DNA of 64,000 nt from Rhodoligotrophos defluvii (GTDB lineage Bacteria > Pseudomonadota > Alphaproteobacteria > Rhizobiales > Im1), in the NCBI RefSeq assembly GCF_005281615.1, contig NZ_SZZM01000001.1, positions 981,001-1,045,000 of the forward strand, written 5' to 3'. Made by a program: the position numbers and the translations under genes. The notes below the pieces were generated by a model. The model made no database searches and was not told where the DNA came from. It worked only from the letters and a program-made list of their open reading frames with translations. Numbering within the stretch: position 1 is the first letter of the stretch; each line of letters opens with the position of its first letter. Shown piece after piece: positions 58,878 to 64,000 of the stretch.

Positions 58878-60962
58878 GTGCCATCCCTGTCGAGCGAGCA
58901 CGAAGCGGCAGTGAGCCCGGTCTCGGATCGCCCGGCAGCGGATAGCCACGTCGAGGATGCTGCGCAGAACCCATCGCTCAAGGCTCTGTACCTCGTTGGC
59001 GTGGTCTTCTCCCTCTTCCAGATCTGGACCGCTGCCTACAGCCCCTTGTCCAGCCTCGTGGTCCGCTCGATCCATGTCGGCTTCCTGCTGCTGATCATCT
59101 TCGGCCTTGCCGCGGCAAAAGCGCAGAGTGGAGCGCAGCGCGTGCTGTTGTGGATGCTTGGCGCTGTAGGTTTCCTGTTGGGTCTCTATCACTGGATCTT
59201 CGAGACCGATCTGCTGTTGCGCGCCGGCATGCCGTCAACGGCGGACCTAGCCGTCGGCATCGCGGTGATCCTGCTCGTGTTCGAAGCCACGCGCCGCACC
59301 ATGGGCTGGGCCCTGCCGATCCTCTGCGGCCTCTGCCTCGCCTATGGCATGTGGGGCCAATACCTGCCCGGCCCGCTCGCCACCCGCGGTTATGCCTTCG
59401 AGCAGATCATCGAGCAGCTCTACATGGGCACCGAAGGCATCTACGGCACGCCCATCTATGTGTCGGCCACCTATATCTTCCTGTTCATCCTGTTCGGCAC
59501 GTTTCTCGAGCGGGCCGGCATGATCAAGCTGTTCAACGACATCTCCATGGGCCTTGTCGGCCATCGCAGGGGCGGGCCGGGAAAGGTGTCCGTGCTGTCA
59601 TCCGGCTTTATGGGCACTATCAACGGCTCGGGCGTCGCCAACGTGGTCACCACCGGCCAGTTCACCATTCCGCTGATGAAGCGCTTCGGCTATTCGCCGG
59701 TGTTTGCCGGCGCCGTCGAAGCCACCTCCAGCATGGGCGGCCAGATCATGCCGCCGGTCATGGGCGCGGTAGCCTTCATCATGGCGGAGACTTTGGGCCT
59801 GCCCTATGTGGAGATCGTGAAGGCTGCCATCGTCCCAGCCCTGCTCTACTTCGCCGCCGCCTTCTGGTCGGTCCATCTGGAAGCTGGCCGCAAGCGGCTG
59901 CTGGGCCTGCCGAAGGAAGAATGCCCAAGCCCGCTGCAAGCCCTGCGTGAAAAATGGTATCTGGTCCTGCCGCTGGCCGTTCTCGTCTACCTGCTGTTCT
60001 CCGGCTACACGCCCCTGTTCTCGGGCACGGTGAGCCTCGCGCTCACGCTCGTGCTCATTCTGGGCGCGGCCATTGCTCTCAACCTGCGCGGCACCGCCCT
60101 GCGCGTCGTGCTTTGGGTGGTGCTGGGCCTGCTGTGCGGCTCCTTCTTTGAGGTCGGAATAACCGGCGTCTTTCTGGTGGTGCTTGGCCTGATGCTGGCC
60201 AATCTGCTCACACGGGGCGGCCGCGAGACCTTGCGGCTGTCGGTCGACAGCCTGGCGGAAGGAGCGCGGCATGCGGTCAATGTCGGCATCGCCTGTGCCA
60301 TTGTCGGCGTGCTGATCGGCATCTTCACGCTCACCGGCGCGGCGGTGCAGTTCGCCGAATTGATTCTCGCCTTTGGCCAGAACAGCCTGTTTCTCAGCCT
60401 GGTCCTCACCATGGTGGCCTGCATTCTGCTCGGCACCGGACTTCCCACCATACCGAACTACATCATCACCAGCGCCATCGCTGCCCCGGCCCTGCTGGAG
60501 CTCGGCGTGCCGCTGCTGGTCTCACATATGTTCGTGTTCTACTTCGGCATCATGGCCGACCTGACGCCGCCGGTCGCCCTCGCGGCCTTCGCCGCAGCGC
60601 CCATCGCCCGCGCCTCGGGCATGGCCATCGGCTGGCAGGCGACCCGCATCGCGATGCCCGGCTACGTCGTGCCATTCATGGCCGTCTATGATCCCGCCCT
60701 CATGCTGCAGAGTGGTGACTGGCTCGACAGCGGCTATATGGCATTCAAGGCGTTGCTGGCGATCGGCTTATGGGGCGGCGCGATGGTCGGCTTCCTCAAG
60801 AGTCCACTGAACTGGCCGGAACGCATTGTCGCCACCGCCGCGGCGTTCCTGCTGGTCCTGGCCATACCCATAACGGACCAGCTGGGCTTTGGGCTCGCCG
60901 TCGCCTTCCTGCTCTGGCATTGGTGGCGCACGCGGCACGTTGTGGAAAGCAAACCCGCGTGA
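58878..60962 (+). CDS. TRAP transporter permease, fused small and large subunits
   Basis: A 694-residue membrane protein joining the 4-helix (DctQ-like) and 12-helix (DctM-like) components, the form that goes with TAXI receptors. The large-subunit core includes SSGFMGTINGSGVANVVTTGQFTIPLMKRFGYSPVFAGAVEATSSMGGQIMPPVMGAVAFIMAE and the repeat-related ILLGTGLPTIPNYIITSAIAAPALLE followed by ADLTPPVALAAFAAAPIA. Transport is driven by a sodium or proton gradient in this class. GTG 58878 is the start; the stop overlaps the DUF1850 gene (GTGA). Confidence 0.95.
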   Translation: MPSLSSEHEAAVSPVSDRPAADSHVEDAAQNPSLKALYLVGVVFSLFQIWTAAYSPLSSLVVRSIHVGFLLLIIFGLAAAKAQSGAQRVLLWMLGAVGFLLGLYHWIFETDLLLRAGMPSTADLAVGIAVILLVFEATRRTMGWALPILCGLCLAYGMWGQYLPGPLATRGYAFEQIIEQLYMGTEGIYGTPIYVSATYIFLFILFGTFLERAGMIKLFNDISMGLVGHRRGGPGKVSVLSSGFMGTINGSGVANVVTTGQFTIPLMKRFGYSPVFAGAVEATSSMGGQIMPPVMGAVAFIMAETLGLPYVEIVKAAIVPALLYFAAAFWSVHLEAGRKRLLGLPKEECPSPLQALREKWYLVLPLAVLVYLLFSGYTPLFSGTVSLALTLVLILGAAIALNLRGTALRVVLWVVLGLLCGSFFEVGITGVFLVVLGLMLANLLTRGGRETLRLSVDSLAEGARHAVNVGIACAIVGVLIGIFTLTGAAVQFAELILAFGQNSLFLSLVLTMVACILLGTGLPTIPNYIITSAIAAPALLELGVPLLVSHMFVFYFGIMADLTPPVALAAFAAAPIARASGMAIGWQATRIAMPGYVVPFMAVYDPALMLQSGDWLDSGYMAFKALLAIGLWGGAMVGFLKSPLNWPERIVATAAAFLLVLAIPITDQLGFGLAVAFLLWHWWRTRHVVESKPA

Positions 60963-61348
60963 GCCTGCTGTGCCTCATGGCCGGCGCGGCGCTGGCGACC
61001 CTCACCCTGCCGAACGACCGCTTCACTCTGGCCTGGACTCATTCCGTGGAGAAGCAGGTCTGGGAGGAGGACTACCGGGTCGGCGCGATGGGACTGACCC
61101 TGGAGGAGGCGCGTATACACGGGTCCGGCGCGGGCATGGAGCCCGGACCGGATGCGGCGCTGACCGCAGACGGCTGGTGGCGCTATCACCCGCAGCGGCC
61201 TCCTCTGCCCGAACTGACCCTCGCCGCTTCCGATTTCACGGCCGATTACCGGATATGCGTCGAAGGCCGGTGTCAGCGGCTCGCAGAACTGATCGACCCG
61301 GGCCCGCGTAGCGTGACGCTCAAGCCCTGCCCACGGTCCACCCGTTAG
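60959..61348 (+). CDS. DUF1850 domain protein
   Basis: A 129-residue protein beginning at GTG 60959, overlapping the TRAP permease stop. A short hydrophobic N-terminus (LLCLMAGAALATL) may be a signal. The domain mark is FTLAWTHSVEKQVWEEDYRVG, followed by GLTLEEARIHGSGAGMEPGPDA and FTADYRICVEGRCQ. DUF1850 genes are persistently linked to TAXI-TRAP permeases, so it is probably a transport accessory. Ends one base from the convergent diiron-protein gene. Confidence 0.88.
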   Translation: MSLLCLMAGAALATLTLPNDRFTLAWTHSVEKQVWEEDYRVGAMGLTLEEARIHGSGAGMEPGPDAALTADGWWRYHPQRPPLPELTLAASDFTADYRICVEGRCQRLAELIDPGPRSVTLKPCPRSTR

Positions 61349-61349
61349 T

Positions 61350-62189
61350 CTATACAGCAGTCCTGGCCAACCGCCGCTGGTGCCGTGACATATACCACCA
61401 GGCCACTGCCTGGATCTTGGTGGTGATGAAGCCGTGCGGATCCAATCCGCCCGCCTTGGCCACCATGGAGATCAGCCGATCCATGTGCTGGCGCTGGTAG
61501 ACGCCCATCGCCCGCTTCTGATAGGCATCCGCAAAGGTCTTGCGGTGATAGGGCGTATCGCTGTCTGCAGGGTAATTGGCGCAGTAATAGGCACCCGCCA
61601 GTTCGTCGTCATCCGCCTCATTCACCCGGCCGACCGCCACCTTGAGCCGCCCCAGCCTGCCCGGCAGCTCCGATTCGTATTTCTTGTAGATCTCGTAGAA
61701 ACAGCGGTAGTGGGCGAACTCATCCGCCGCCATGAAGGTGACAATCTGCTTGAGGCAGGGCTCGTCCGTGCGGTCCTTGATCGCGGTATAGAACGAGGAC
61801 GTGCCGCTCTCGACCACGCAGCGCGCGATCATCTCACCGGCCTTGGAGCCTCGCCGTGATTCCTGCGCCGTCGTGTCGATGCTCTGGATTTTCCGGAACC
61901 GCTCGAAAGAGCCTTCGAAATCGAAGCTCGGGTCGGCCAGCTTGGCCCAGGCCGCAAGCGCCCGGCCATGCTGTGCCTCCTCTCGGCCCCATTGCTCGAT
62001 GTTCTGCTGAACGGTCTCGTCGTCGTGAAAGACGTTGCGGAGATAGCTCACATAGTCCGGCGCATTGAACTCGACCAGCGCCGCCGCCTTTACCGCCTTG
62101 AGGATTTCCGGATCGACCTTGCTGGCATCGAACGCGCCCCAGTTGATCCGGTCCAAGGTCCACCGCATGGTTCCATGGCCGCCATGCAT
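61350..62189 (-). CDS. Ferritin-like diiron protein, acyl-ACP desaturase-type
   Basis: A 279-residue helical protein. Two motifs suit a diiron centre: WGREEAQHGRALAAW (E..H) and FMAADEFAHYRCFYEIY (E..H), with a further ERFRK.. / VVESGTSSFYTAI segment between. EExxHG is typical of acyl-ACP desaturases and related ferritin-like oxidases. ATG 62189 is supported by GGAGG 9 nt upstream; ATG 62168 and an upstream start at 62237 are alternatives. It follows atpC by 76 bp on the same strand. Substrate unknown: fatty-acyl desaturation, hydroxylation or iron handling are all possible. Confidence 0.72.
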   Translation of the reverse strand: MHGGHGTMRWTLDRINWGAFDASKVDPEILKAVKAAALVEFNAPDYVSYLRNVFHDDETVQQNIEQWGREEAQHGRALAAWAKLADPSFDFEGSFERFRKIQSIDTTAQESRRGSKAGEMIARCVVESGTSSFYTAIKDRTDEPCLKQIVTFMAADEFAHYRCFYEIYKKYESELPGRLGRLKVAVGRVNEADDDELAGAYYCANYPADSDTPYHRKTFADAYQKRAMGVYQRQHMDRLISMVAKAGGLDPHGFITTKIQAVAWWYMSRHQRRLARTAV

Positions 62190-62265
62190 GGCAAAGCACC
62201 TCCACGCCCGCAGATGCCGCAAGGCAAAGCGCGGCATCCGACCCCGCGATTCGTGAACGAGCTTA

Positions 62266-62676
62266 TTATACCGGAGCCGTCAGCGCAGCTTCCACTTGCC
62301 GCAGATGATCAAGCGTCTCTTGTGCCTTGCGCCGCTTCTCGTCATCGGTGGCATCAGCCACGTCTTCCTCGGCATCTTTGATGCGTTGGGCGAAGGAGGC
62401 CCGATCCAGCTCGGCCAGCGGGATCGCCTCCTCGGCGAGCACCGTCAAACCCTGTGGGTTGACCTCCGCGAAGCCGCCGCGCACGAAGATACGATCCTCT
62501 GACCCGCCCTCCCGGCGCACCGCCAACAGGCCCGGCTTCAGCGTGGTGATCAGCGGCGCATGGCGCACGAGCACGGTCATCTCGCCCTCGCCGCCGGGAA
62601 TGGTTACCTGCTCGACATCACCGGAGAACAGGAGGCGCTCCGGCGATACGAGTTCGAAGTGAAGCAGCTCAGCCAT
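62266..62676 (-). CDS. atpC: ATP synthase F1 epsilon subunit
   Basis: A 136-residue central-stalk subunit. The N-terminal beta sandwich shows [50 protein letters not shown] and the C-terminal part forms the inhibitory helix hairpin ([43 protein letters not shown]). It follows atpD by 43 bp, the normal end of the atp operon. Confidence 0.95.
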   Translation of the reverse strand: MAELLHFELVSPERLLFSGDVEQVTIPGGEGEMTVLVRHAPLITTLKPGLLAVRREGGSEDRIFVRGGFAEVNPQGLTVLAEEAIPLAELDRASFAQRIKDAEEDVADATDDEKRRKAQETLDHLRQVEAALTAPV

Positions 62677-62719
62677 GAAGTGGCGACCCCTTGCGAAAAC
62701 GCTCTAGATTGCGTTGGCC

Positions 62720-64000
<1,281 letters not shown>

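Overview
The window reads as a chromosomal segment of a high-GC alphaproteobacterium, most likely of the order Hyphomicrobiales (Rhizobiales). This rests on gene content and order: nudC-ffs-dnaX-ebfC-recR, hslUV divergent from hisB-H-A-F-E-coaA, secB/fxsA divergent from timA-mltA-smr, the ChvG/ChvI two-component pair followed by a short HPr kinase and PTS phosphocarriers, and obgE-proBA-nadD-rsfS-rlmH-envC-ctpA-rppH leading towards the ATP synthase operon. The species cannot be named from sequence reading alone. I saw no tRNA, rRNA, CRISPR array, insertion sequence, integrase or phage gene.

Layout. 1-3.7 kb: partial nudC (-), the 4.5S SRP RNA, then dnaX-ebfC-recR (+). 3.7-8.4 kb: a minus-strand histidine operon hisB-(DUF2628)-hisH-hisA-hisF-hisE ending in coaA. 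8.5-10.8 kb: hslV-hslU-YjbR. 10.9-14 kb (-): timA, mltA, smr and an XRE regulator; fxsA and secB run the other way. 15.4-17.1 kb (-): purM-purN. 17.2-21 kb (+): DUF2066 protein, CDP-alcohol phosphatidyltransferase, PerM-type transporter and the DnaA-inactivating HdaA. 21-24.9 kb: ppk1-ppx. 24.9-29.7 kb: HugZ-like protein (-), then chvI-chvG-hprK-EIIA-HPr (+). 29.7-40.1 kb: a long minus-strand catabolic/transport locus. 40.2-45.1 kb: small secreted protein, class II aldolase, metH. 45.1-46.1 kb: an AT-richer gap with orphan small ORFs. 46.1-57.8 kb: rnk, flavoprotein, obgE-proB-proA-nadD, rsfS-rlmH-envC-ctpA, polysaccharide-deacetylase-like protein and rppH. 57.9-61.3 kb: TAXI-TRAP transporter with DUF1850 protein. 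61.3-64 kb (-): atpD (partial), atpC and a diiron ferritin-like protein.

Most of the window is housekeeping. The least ordinary part is the 30.3-40.1 kb locus. It joins a CaiD-like hydratase, a complete spermidine/putrescine-type ABC importer, a second crotonase, an acyl-CoA dehydrogenase, a BetI-like TetR regulator and a fused NDP-forming acyl-CoA synthetase, all on one strand. A perfect 16-bp palindrome lies just upstream of the first gene and a related half-site lies before the transporter. I infer import and CoA-dependent breakdown of a small, probably cationic, carboxylate such as a carnitine- or betaine-like compound; the substrate is not proven. A second regulatory signal is a dyad placed between the -35 and -10 boxes of metH, which resembles the SahR-type operators of methionine-cycle genes as I remember them.
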